Positions 42,835-51,541 of a stretch of 64,000 nt of DNA are shown piece after piece (positions within the stretch are counted from its first letter, which is position 1; each line of letters starts with the position of its first letter). The notes below the pieces were generated by a model. It saw only the letters and a program-made list of their open reading frames with translations. It had not been told where the DNA came from and did no database searches. The stretch lies in NCBI GenBank assembly GCA_026395515.1, contig JAPLYN010000005.1, forward strand, positions 527,210 to 591,209, written 5' to 3'. Both the position numbers and the translations under genes were made by a program. Source of the DNA: Candidatus Peregrinibacteria bacterium (lineage in GTDB: Bacteria > Patescibacteriota > Gracilibacteria > UBA1369 > LOWO2-01-FULL-3).

Positions 42835-43704
42835 ATGCAAAAAATCATCCCACACCTATGGTTTGATAAAGAAGCCTTAGCAGCTGCAGAATTTTATACT
42901 TCCATTTTCGAAAATTCCAAAATTACCGTCAAAGCAAAAATCAACGATACTCCTTCTGGCGATTGCGACATTGTCAGTTTTCAAATCATGGGTTTTAACT
43001 TCGCAGCTATCAGCGCAGGTCCAATTTTCAAAATCAATCCATCAATATCCTTCAGTTTGAATCTAGAAACTAAAGAAGAAGTACAAGCACTTTGGGACAA
43101 GCTCTCCCCTGGTGGACAAGTTCTTATGGAATTACAAAAATATCCTTTTAGTGAATTCTATGGTTGGCTAAATGATAAATTCGGAGTTTCCTGGCAATTA
43201 ATTGCGCTTGGCGAAAACGCCCATGGCAGACCAAAAATCACTCCAGCACTAATGTTTACACAAGATGTCGCAGGAAAAGCCGAAGAAGCAATAAATTTTT
43301 ATAAATCAATTTTTGAAAATTCTAAGATTGGAGATATTTTTCGCTACCCTGCAAGCCCAGGACCAGATAAGGAAGGGACAATCGCACATTCTACATTTTT
43401 TCTGGAAGGCCAAGAATTTATGGCTCTTGATTCTGCTCAGAGACACGCCTTCACTTTCGACGAAGCAGTTTCGCTAATAATAAATTGCCAAGACCAAAAA
43501 GAGATAGATCATTTCTGGGGCAAACTTTCCGCCTTTCCAGAAGCTGAACAATGCGGCTGGGTAAAAGATAAATACGGCGTCTCGTGGCAAATAATTCCCG
43601 CAAACATGGGAGAACTAATGTCAAAAAATCCTGCCAAAACCACTCCCGTCATGCTCAAAATGAAAAAAATAGATATTGAAGCATTAAGAAAAGCCGGAGA
43701 ATAG
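42835..43704 (+). CDS. Tandem PhnB-like VOC superfamily protein
   Basis: Two repeats: IIPHLWFDKEALAAAEFYTSIFENSKI and ITPALMFTQDVAGKAEEAINFYKSIFENSKI. Confidence 0.92.
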   Translation: MQKIIPHLWFDKEALAAAEFYTSIFENSKITVKAKINDTPSGDCDIVSFQIMGFNFAAISAGPIFKINPSISFSLNLETKEEVQALWDKLSPGGQVLMELQKYPFSEFYGWLNDKFGVSWQLIALGENAHGRPKITPALMFTQDVAGKAEEAINFYKSIFENSKIGDIFRYPASPGPDKEGTIAHSTFFLEGQEFMALDSAQRHAFTFDEAVSLIINCQDQKEIDHFWGKLSAFPEAEQCGWVKDKYGVSWQIIPANMGELMSKNPAKTTPVMLKMKKIDIEALRKAGE

Positions 43705-43713
43705 ATCTTAACT

Positions 43714-43757
43714 ATTTTAGAATTTATTTAACTTTAATTTAAGAAAATTTTAACTTT
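43714..43757. repeat. Four tandem 11-bp units upstream of the ncRNA candidate
   Basis: ATTTTAGAATT|TATTTAACTTT|AATTTAAGAAA|ATTTTAACTTT, then a -10-like TATTATAAC. Confidence 0.9.
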
Positions 43758-43774
43758 GGTTATTATAACTGAAG

Positions 43775-43873
43775 TGTATTTAACATTCCATGGGGGTGGC
43801 AGGTTGCACAACGAGCCTGATAAACTACCCTGTAGGGGTTCAACTCCCCTCACATCCACCGGTGTTAAGTACA
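43775..43873 (+). ncRNA. Structured small RNA with tRNA/tmRNA-like T-arm, not a canonical tRNA
   Basis: 11-bp closing stem TGTATTTAACA/TGTTAAGTACA; GGTGG/CCACC; CAGG/CCTG hairpin; TGTAGGGG-TTCAACT-CCCCT(C)ACA; T-loop TTCAACT fits TTCRANY; terminator follows. Confidence 0.7.
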
Positions 43874-43879
43874 AACATA

Positions 43880-43907
43880 AAGAACCCCAAATCAAAGGGG
43901 TTCTTTA
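43880..43907 (+). terminator. Rho-independent terminator of the ncRNA
   Basis: AAGAACCCC-AAATCAAA-GGGGTTCTT followed by TATTT. Confidence 0.9.
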
Positions 43908-43967
43908 TTTGTGACAGTGCATCGCAAGCCTGATATGCCAATATTATAGCAAAACCACCAATCAAAA

Positions 43968-44017
43968 GAAAAGGCCCCAGTCGGCTTGCGCCTCGTGAGA
44001 CCTTTTCGGGTAAGCAT
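43968..44017 (-). terminator. Hairpin terminator of the RRM gene
   Basis: Minus strand: AAAAGGTCTC-ACGA-GGC-GCAA-GCC-GACT-GGGGCCTTTTCTTTT. Confidence 0.8.
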
Positions 44018-44046
44018 AAGTTAATTGCGTCCTAGGACGCTCAACC

Positions 44047-44334
44047 TTATTCTTCGTCTCCGAAACTTCTTCTAGAACCTGAGAAACCTCCTGTTCTTGG
44101 TTTTGGTGGACGAGCCTCGTCTAATTTGAGAGGACGACCATCAATTTCTTTACCTTGTAGAGCTTCTAGAGCTTTTTCAGCTTCTTCGATGCTTGAGAAG
44201 GTAATGAATGCGAAACCTTTTTGTTCTGGTTTGTAGCAATCTACGACAGTGCCGTAAGCGCCAAACTCAGCCATAAGAGTTTCTTTTGTAGTAACGTAAG
44301 CAACGTTACCAACAAAGATCTTTGGATTTGTCAT
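44047..44334 (-). CDS. RRM-domain RNA-binding protein
   Basis: KIFVGNVAYVTTKETLMAEFGAYG...KGFAFITFSSIEEAEKAL; RG-type tail. Confidence 0.95.
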   Translation of the reverse strand: MTNPKIFVGNVAYVTTKETLMAEFGAYGTVVDCYKPEQKGFAFITFSSIEEAEKALEALQGKEIDGRPLKLDEARPPKPRTGGFSGSRRSFGDEE

Positions 44335-44482
44335 ACTTTTTAAAGTAATGAAATAATAATGCACGCTTCTTATCCTTACGTCATTACTTAAGATAATTAA
44401 GATGTGAGTGATAGATACGAGTCAATGCAACGGAACTATAACAGATCTACGAGAAAGCGCAAGATGAAATTGAGCCCGCAAA

Positions 44483-47400
44483 TTATTTTTTTGGCATCAT
44501 TTTTATGAAGTTCAATTTTTCAGTTTCCCAGTTTTCCAAAATCTTTTCGACTACCTCACTTCCAGTCTCGCTATAATAATCCGTCATTCTAGCTTTCATA
44601 GCATCAAAATCGGTCTCATTCATATCCTCTGTCTCAATATAAGCCTTAGAAATTTTATCTCTTCTTGTTCCTGCCGGATCATATACAAATAATTTTCCAC
44701 CGGTCATTCTTGAACCAAGCTCACCAACCCAATCACCAAGCATAAATCCTTCACCCGCAGTCATGTATTCAAAAGGATAATCATTCGCACCTTCAGCCAC
44801 AATTGTCGCTCCACTATTTCTCACACCAAGACGTGCACCAGCTCTACCCGGACAATACAAAGTACCACCGGTGGCACACATACAAGCCTGATTTCCAATC
44901 AAGACATGACCAGATTTTTTCTTCAAATCCGGATGAGCTCTTACGATAATTTTTCCATTTCCAGACATATAAGCACCTACTGAATCATTGAGGAATCCTT
45001 CATGTTTCAAAACCATACCATTACCAGCATATGCACCATAATTATGTCCTCCTTCTCCCACAGTATTCAAAGTAACCTCTTGTCCTGGCTTCAACTTTCC
45101 AAATCGTTCTAATCTTTCATAAATCTGCCCAGAAAGACCGGTACCAATTTCTCTGTCAGTACTCTTAATTTGCAAAGAAATATTCAATTCATTCACCTCT
45201 CCATTCAAAAATCTTTCCGCCTCAGCCAAAATTTTATCGCCAGCTTTATTTCTATAAACATTAGCCAAAGATTCATGAGTCGCACCAGACATTTCTTGAG
45301 CACTCATCCATTCCGGCTCATTACAAGAAGCCAAAAGTACTGACCCCAAATCCAAACTATCCATCACCGGATTTCCAGTTTCCACTTGAGTAAGTCTCTC
45401 CACATCGCCCACCATTTTTTCAAATTGCTCAGCAGTAATTCCCGCCTTCGCAAGACCTCTTTGAATATCACGCGCCAAAGCCTCTAATCCATTTTTTACA
45501 CCCTTAGCACCAGCTTCTATTTGGAATTCATCCTGAAAATTTAAATCTTGAGCCCCAACCTTTTCTTTTCCAACAAACCTCTTTCTCTGCAACTCCACAT
45601 CCTGAGTAGTAATTCCAGTCGGACATTTATTTGTATGACAACTAGAACAGGCAATACACTGCACATAAATCATCAACAAAGTTCCGAGTCCAATTTCATC
45701 AGCTCCAGTAAGACGCATTTTAATAAAATCTTCCGCCGTCATCATCTTTCCATCAGCTACAAGTTTCATTCTTTTGCGTAAACCAGCCTTCACCAAATAC
45801 TGATGAGATTCAGCCAACCCAATTTCCACCGGATAACCACAATGATTAATAGACTGTTCGCCGGCAGCACCAGTTCCTCCATCAAATCCACTAATTTCAA
45901 ACACATCCGCACCAGCTTTAGCCGCACCTACCGCAATAGTTCCAAGTCCTGGCATTGAAGCTACCTTGATAGAAATTTTTGCACGTGGATTAAGAGCACG
46001 AAGACCCATAATACGTCCTTTCAAATCTTCAATGCTGTAAATATCATGATTTGGTGGCGGAGAAATTAATCTCGTGCCTTGCTTTACATGACGAATTTCT
46101 GAAATAAATGCCGTCACCTTAGCACCAGGTAAATCTCCACCTTCACCAGGCTTCGCACCTTGAGCAACCTTAATACAAATTTCTTGAGCCTCACACAAAA
46201 ATTGTCTATCCACACCCCAACCAGCCGTACCCACCTGACGAGCATAAGAAAGATCTTCCGGTCTACTACCAGTTCTACTACGTGATTTTTCTTCTCCACC
46301 CTCACCACTCGCCGATTTCACTCCAGCTCTATTACATCCACGAACCATTGAAGCATGAGCCACCGCTCCATGAGCACCAAGCGACATATGAGACATTCTC
46401 AAAGTCGACATAATTTGTTCCATGCTCGGAGCATTAGCCAATAATTCCGGCGTCACTTCCTCATGTTTATAATCAACTGACAAACAATCTCTCAAAGTTA
46501 ATTTTTTATCCAAACGTCTCTTCGTCGCAATTTGGAAAGCAATATCGGAAACCGCCACTTCATCCAAAGACTCTCCACCCAAAAGTGCAGAGTAATCCTC
46601 GCTACCCAAATCTCCACCTTCTCTTTCCACTCGCTCAATAAGTTTCTTTAATCTTCCAGCATCGGGAATCGCCGCCAAATTAAAAAATTCTCTAGTCAAT
46701 AAATCATAAGCACCCTCAGCCTTATCAGCTTTTTCACTCGTGTCCTTCATCCATTTCTCCGCATCGGTTAATCTTCTCAATTGTGCTTCAACCAATGCCT
46801 CAAAAATTAATTTTGTTCCCATTCCTCCCACTTGAGAAACAGTTTTTCCACCTCCAAGACTTGTAACTTCCGGCGCCAATCCCACAGCTCCAAACCAATA
46901 TCCGGTTCTCGCTCCAAGCACCGTAGTAATTCCAGGCTTAGACATCATCTTTACTAATTCAGCATTCAATTCTTTATACAAATTTCCCATCGCTTGATCA
47001 GGATCATCGGCCATTTGCGCGACTTGCTCAAGCATCCAAGGCACTACCGCAGACGCTCCATTTGCAATCAACAAACCAATATCATGACCACTACGAATAG
47101 TTCCTGAATCCACGACCAAAGAAACATTTCTCTCCAAACCATTATTCATCAACTCAGTATTTATCGCCTGCACTAACAAGATCGGCGGGATACCCATACT
47201 CGCCATTTCACCCTCAAAAGCTTTTCTGTCAGACAAAACAATTATTGAAGGACCGTCGCCATTATTAGCTCGAGCATATTGCAAAACTTGCTGCTTCACT
47301 TCCTCCATCTTCACCAAAAAATCTTTATAACCACCATGGAAATTTATATGAATTCTTTTCGTTTTAGGTGCATCCACTCCATCTTCAGCAGCATCGTTGG

Positions 47401-49183
47401 ATTTTTCTTTCATCTCCGTCAAATCCTTCGAAGAAACTATTGGAGAATTCATGTGCCACTGAGGATAAATCGGCTCATAGGATTTATCGCTCACAGTAAC
47501 ATTCGGAGATTTTCCTAAATACACATCGGTCTCCACAGCATCTCCCTCACCCTGAGGATCAAAAGGAGGATTAGTGATAATCGCCGCACGCGCCAAAAAC
47601 AAATCATTAATATTCGCTAAATTTGGATCAAGAATTCCCAAAGGACCATGCACACCCATAGAGGAAATAATTCCCTTACCCTGATTTATTCTCTCAATCA
47701 CACTCTTCAAAAGAGATTCCGTCCAGCCAAATCCTGCCAGCTTAGAATACAAAGGTCCGTTTTCCTTAATATCTTTTAAATTAATTTTCACCTCACTCAC
47801 GGGTTTCTTTTTTTCATGCACACTACTTGGTACAAAAATTTTCTTTTCAACAAGCTCCTTCCAATTCAATCCGGTATCTCTCATCACACGTTCATATAAA
47901 GCCTTTCCCTCCAAAACTTCACCAGTATCCAATCTCACCGCAATTGTTTCTCCACCTTTCAAATTTCCAGTTCTAACAATTTTTTCATATTCAAAAGGAA
48001 CAGCTCCCACTTCACTTGATAATACAAATCTAGTTCCACCAGCAGGACCATCCTTTTCTACCTCCATCCATCTTGCCGGACGAAGTCCCAATCTATCCAA
48101 ATGTGCCGCAAAATGAGTATTGTCCAAAGCCAAAACTGCCGCAGGCCCTTCCCACATTCCAAAAGTTTCCATCGCGCGCTGACTAGCCTGAATAAATTGT
48201 CTCATTCTGGGATCATCCACCTTCATCAAAGCTGGTGGAATCAAACGAATCAAAGCTTCCGGCAAAGGTACTCCATTCACCAACATCAATTCCAAAGCAT
48301 CATTCATATGAGCAGAATCACTTCCGCCTTTCACAAGCACGCTATCAATAAAACCCCAAGCCTTAGCCATATTCATCAAAGCCTTACGAGTCGCTGCCAC
48401 TGAATTAATTTCTCCATTATGAGCAAGAGAACCAAAAGGCTGCTCCTGATCCGTCACCACATTTGTAGAATATCTCACATGGGAAATCGCTGCTCGCGCT
48501 TCAAGTTGAGCCAAAATTGGGAAAAATTTCCCAAGCTCAGTACCAGTCAAAACTCCTTTGAATGCAACCCTATCCATTGCCATCGAAGCCAACTTCACAC
48601 CATTCACCTGACTATTAATTCTTCTCGCAACTCTATAGGCCTTAGCAGCATCTACCTGAGTAGATTCAACTCCAGGAACTTGATAAGTTAATTTATGATA
48701 TTTAGGAATTCTCGCTAAACGTCTATCATCGATTCCATCTTCATTTGTTTCAACTCTTTCCCAATCCAAAACCTCCAAACCTCTGCGATGCAAAGCTTCG
48801 TTAATTGCATCTCTACGCGCGCCCACATCCAGCTCAGTCAAAGATCTATCAAAATGAACTAAACTTACTTGTACATCCCTAGGATCGTGAACTCTGCGCT
48901 TCTGTCTATCCGTCATCATATCCATCCACTGTCCTTTATCTTTCGTATCAAAAAGCACACCGGCACCATCAGCACCAACTATTTTTCCTTCATCATCTTC
49001 AGTAATACCACTACGAAACTCCATTCTCTGCCCCGCATCCATCACCATTCGTATAACATTATTATCAGCCCTACCATCCAAATTAACCACCGCAGACAAA
49101 CCACAAGCACCGTGATCATCCGCTACATGATCATCATCATAAGCGGTCTGTTCTTTGAAAATTAAGAATTTTTCTTTAAACAT
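44483..49183 (-). CDS. gltB: Glutamate synthase large subunit (GltB-like)
   Basis: HGACGLSAVVNLDG amidotransferase N-terminus; ISIKVASMPGLGTIAVGAAKAGADVFEISGFDGGTGA; CIACSSCHTNKCPTGI; GXGXG C-terminal domain. Confidence 0.92.
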   Translation of the reverse strand: MFKEKFLIFKEQTAYDDDHVADDHGACGLSAVVNLDGRADNNVIRMVMDAGQRMEFRSGITEDDEGKIVGADGAGVLFDTKDKGQWMDMMTDRQKRRVHDPRDVQVSLVHFDRSLTELDVGARRDAINEALHRRGLEVLDWERVETNEDGIDDRRLARIPKYHKLTYQVPGVESTQVDAAKAYRVARRINSQVNGVKLASMAMDRVAFKGVLTGTELGKFFPILAQLEARAAISHVRYSTNVVTDQEQPFGSLAHNGEINSVAATRKALMNMAKAWGFIDSVLVKGGSDSAHMNDALELMLVNGVPLPEALIRLIPPALMKVDDPRMRQFIQASQRAMETFGMWEGPAAVLALDNTHFAAHLDRLGLRPARWMEVEKDGPAGGTRFVLSSEVGAVPFEYEKIVRTGNLKGGETIAVRLDTGEVLEGKALYERVMRDTGLNWKELVEKKIFVPSSVHEKKKPVSEVKINLKDIKENGPLYSKLAGFGWTESLLKSVIERINQGKGIISSMGVHGPLGILDPNLANINDLFLARAAIITNPPFDPQGEGDAVETDVYLGKSPNVTVSDKSYEPIYPQWHMNSPIVSSKDLTEMKEKSNDAAEDGVDAPKTKRIHINFHGGYKDFLVKMEEVKQQVLQYARANNGDGPSIIVLSDRKAFEGEMASMGIPPILLVQAINTELMNNGLERNVSLVVDSGTIRSGHDIGLLIANGASAVVPWMLEQVAQMADDPDQAMGNLYKELNAELVKMMSKPGITTVLGARTGYWFGAVGLAPEVTSLGGGKTVSQVGGMGTKLIFEALVEAQLRRLTDAEKWMKDTSEKADKAEGAYDLLTREFFNLAAIPDAGRLKKLIERVEREGGDLGSEDYSALLGGESLDEVAVSDIAFQIATKRRLDKKLTLRDCLSVDYKHEEVTPELLANAPSMEQIMSTLRMSHMSLGAHGAVAHASMVRGCNRAGVKSASGEGGEEKSRSRTGSRPEDLSYARQVGTAGWGVDRQFLCEAQEICIKVAQGAKPGEGGDLPGAKVTAFISEIRHVKQGTRLISPPPNHDIYSIEDLKGRIMGLRALNPRAKISIKVASMPGLGTIAVGAAKAGADVFEISGFDGGTGAAGEQSINHCGYPVEIGLAESHQYLVKAGLRKRMKLVADGKMMTAEDFIKMRLTGADEIGLGTLLMIYVQCIACSSCHTNKCPTGITTQDVELQRKRFVGKEKVGAQDLNFQDEFQIEAGAKGVKNGLEALARDIQRGLAKAGITAEQFEKMVGDVERLTQVETGNPVMDSLDLGSVLLASCNEPEWMSAQEMSGATHESLANVYRNKAGDKILAEAERFLNGEVNELNISLQIKSTDREIGTGLSGQIYERLERFGKLKPGQEVTLNTVGEGGHNYGAYAGNGMVLKHEGFLNDSVGAYMSGNGKIIVRAHPDLKKKSGHVLIGNQACMCATGGTLYCPGRAGARLGVRNSGATIVAEGANDYPFEYMTAGEGFMLGDWVGELGSRMTGGKLFVYDPAGTRRDKISKAYIETEDMNETDFDAMKARMTDYYSETGSEVVEKILENWETEKLNFIKMMPKK

Positions 49184-49360
49184 GACTGAATTTATCTTAA
49201 ATCTAATTAAGGAGACAAAGGTAACAGAAATAAACTTCCCAGCACAACGACAAAACCTGAAAACATGTTTACGAAAGTAAAAAAATCATGGCTAATTAAT
49301 CTTATATTTTTTCAAGCAATTTGTTAGAATAGCCAATAGAAAATAACCTCCTCCTTCCTC

Positions 49361-50071
49361 ATGGCTAAAAAAATCATTAAAAAAGCATCCACCAAAACTC
49401 CTATTGCTGCTGCCGTAAGTCCTGCAGTAAAGCGCCAACATCGCACTTATGCTAAAGAATTAAAACGTCGAGATTTTCGCATTACAATTTTTGGTTCTGC
49501 TCGTATTAAACCAAATGATAAAATCTATAAACAAGTTTACGATCTCGCCGAAACAATTGGTAAACGTGGTTTTGACGTAATCACTGGAGGTGGTCCAGGC
49601 CTTATGGAAGCCGCAAATGCAGGACACGACTCTGGTGACAAAAAAGACCGTTCTACTAATATTGGACTTGGTATCAGACTTCCTCACGAACAATATGACA
49701 ATCCACATCTTGAAATAAAAAAACATTTCAATAAATTTTCTGCTCGTTTAGACAATTTCATGGCACTATCAAGTGTTGTAGTAGTTATGCCTGGAGGTGT
49801 TGGAAGTTGTTTAGAATTTTTTTACACTTGGCAATTAATCCAAGTCGGCCACATTCACCCAATTCCTATTATCATGGTTGGAAAAATGTGGAAACAACTA
49901 GTGAAATGGATTAAGAAATTTCCTCTTAAAGAAGGCCTAATCGACAAGAAAGAAATGGAATGCATTCACTATGCAAAAAATAATAAAGAGGCAATGAAAA
50001 TAATTATGAAAGAACATATCCTTTTCAAAGACGGCAAAGAATTTAGTAACGCAAACTACTTAAAAAGATAA
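49361..50071 (+). CDS. LOG family (TIGR00730-like) protein
   Basis: FGSARIKPNDKIY; GGGPGLMEAANAGH; VVMPGGVGSCLEFFYTWQL. Confidence 0.92.
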   Translation: MAKKIIKKASTKTPIAAAVSPAVKRQHRTYAKELKRRDFRITIFGSARIKPNDKIYKQVYDLAETIGKRGFDVITGGGPGLMEAANAGHDSGDKKDRSTNIGLGIRLPHEQYDNPHLEIKKHFNKFSARLDNFMALSSVVVVMPGGVGSCLEFFYTWQLIQVGHIHPIPIIMVGKMWKQLVKWIKKFPLKEGLIDKKEMECIHYAKNNKEAMKIIMKEHILFKDGKEFSNANYLKR

Positions 50072-50082
50072 CATCGCTAAAT

Positions 50083-51507
50083 ATGTCAGCAAAATCAAAC
50101 ATCGGCTTAGTAGGTCTCGCAACAATGGGCGCCAACCTCGCCCGCAATATTGCGAATAAAGGATTCCATATCAGCGTCTTTAATCGCACCACCGAAAAAA
50201 CCGAAAAGTTCATTCAGGATTTTGGCAAAGAATCTGGCGGAAAATTACACGGCAGCAAAACTCTCAAAGAATTTATTGCCAGCTTAGAAGCTCCTCGCAA
50301 AATAATTTTACTCGTAAAAGCGGGCCAGCCAGTAGACGACATGATTGCTGAATTATCCCCTCTCTTAGACAAAAACGACATCATCATAGATTGCGGAAAT
50401 TCTCATTTCAAAGATACAGAAAGAAGACAAAATGCCCTCGCATCTCAAGGCCTAAACTTTATCGGCTGCGGAATTTCCGGTGGTGAAGAAGGCGCCCTCC
50501 ACGGTCCATCTCTCATGCCAGGCGGAAGCAAAGCGGCTTGGGAAAAGATCCGTCCAATTTTTGAAAAAGTTGCTGCCAAAGATTTTGCTGGAAAACCATG
50601 TGTCATACACATCGGCGATCTCGGCAGCGGACACTTTGTAAAAATGGTCCACAACGGAATTGAATATGCCATTATGCAAATTCTTGCGGAGAGCTACGAC
50701 ATCTTAAAAAACATAGGAAAATTCACAAATCCAGAACTTTCAAAAATATTCGCCGGCTACAATAAAAATTCCAATCTCAAATCTTTTCTCATAGAAATCA
50801 CCACAAAAATTTTCAATAAAAAAGAAGACGGAAAATTCATCATCGACTATATCAAAGACGCCGCGGGCCAAAAAGGTACCGGCAAATGGACCACTGAAAT
50901 TGCTCATGACTTAGGCGTTTATAGCCCTACTATCAATGTCGCAGTCGACGCTCGTATTGTTTCCGGCGACACCAAAGTCCGCGAAATGTCTCAGGGCATG
51001 TTAAAGCAAAATATTACCGCAAAAAAAATCACAATATCCGGCAAAAAAAATCTCATCAAACAAGTAGAAAACGCTCTCGAACTCGCCACCATCCTCTGCT
51101 ACGAACAAGGAATTTCCCTCATCAGCAAGACCAGCAAAGAATTTGATTGGAAACTAAATCTCGCCGAAATCACTCGCATCTGGCAAGGAGGTTGCATCAT
51201 TCGTTCCAGTTATTTGAAAGATCTCACTACTGCCTTAAATCCCGCGAACGAAAAAGCTGCCATGTCTGCATTCCAAAAAATTATGAAAACTCTCAACGGA
51301 GATAAACAAAAATCTTGGCGCAAACTTATGTCTCTAGCCATGGAATCCGGCATTCCTACTCCAGCTTTTTACGCTTGCTTAGGCTATTTTGATTCCTACG
51401 CCAAAGCGCGTCTGCCTCAGAATTTAATCCAGGCCCAACGCGACTTCTTCGGCGCTCATGGCTACGAAAGAACTGACAAAGAAGGTTCATTCCACACTGA
51501 GTGGTAA
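50083..51507 (+). CDS. gnd: 6-phosphogluconate dehydrogenase (decarboxylating)
   Basis: IGLVGLATMGANLARNIANKGF; GCGISGGEEGALHGPSLMPGG; HIGDLGSGHFVKMVHNGIEY; GQKGTGKWT. Confidence 0.97.
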   Translation: MSAKSNIGLVGLATMGANLARNIANKGFHISVFNRTTEKTEKFIQDFGKESGGKLHGSKTLKEFIASLEAPRKIILLVKAGQPVDDMIAELSPLLDKNDIIIDCGNSHFKDTERRQNALASQGLNFIGCGISGGEEGALHGPSLMPGGSKAAWEKIRPIFEKVAAKDFAGKPCVIHIGDLGSGHFVKMVHNGIEYAIMQILAESYDILKNIGKFTNPELSKIFAGYNKNSNLKSFLIEITTKIFNKKEDGKFIIDYIKDAAGQKGTGKWTTEIAHDLGVYSPTINVAVDARIVSGDTKVREMSQGMLKQNITAKKITISGKKNLIKQVENALELATILCYEQGISLISKTSKEFDWKLNLAEITRIWQGGCIIRSSYLKDLTTALNPANEKAAMSAFQKIMKTLNGDKQKSWRKLMSLAMESGIPTPAFYACLGYFDSYAKARLPQNLIQAQRDFFGAHGYERTDKEGSFHTEW

Positions 51508-51541
51508 TAGTCTATAATCAAAACGTTTCCTCATCTCACTT

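Noticed and set aside
43806-43823. Mini tmRNA tag reading frame GCA CAA CGA GCC TGA TAA
   Set aside because: Far too short compared with known tmRNAs (~350 nt, pseudoknots); a frame this short can arise by chance. Kept only as a remote idea.
43792-43860. Canonical tRNA (loop-like string CTGATAA with GAT, T-arm AGGGG-TTCAACT-CCCCT)
   Set aside because: Only ~66 nt between acceptor-like ends; no anticodon stem pairs around CTGATAA and the D-arm is too short.
43968-44017. Novel ncRNA downstream of the RRM gene
   Set aside because: Fully explained as a minus-strand rho-independent terminator with GCAA loop and T-tract.
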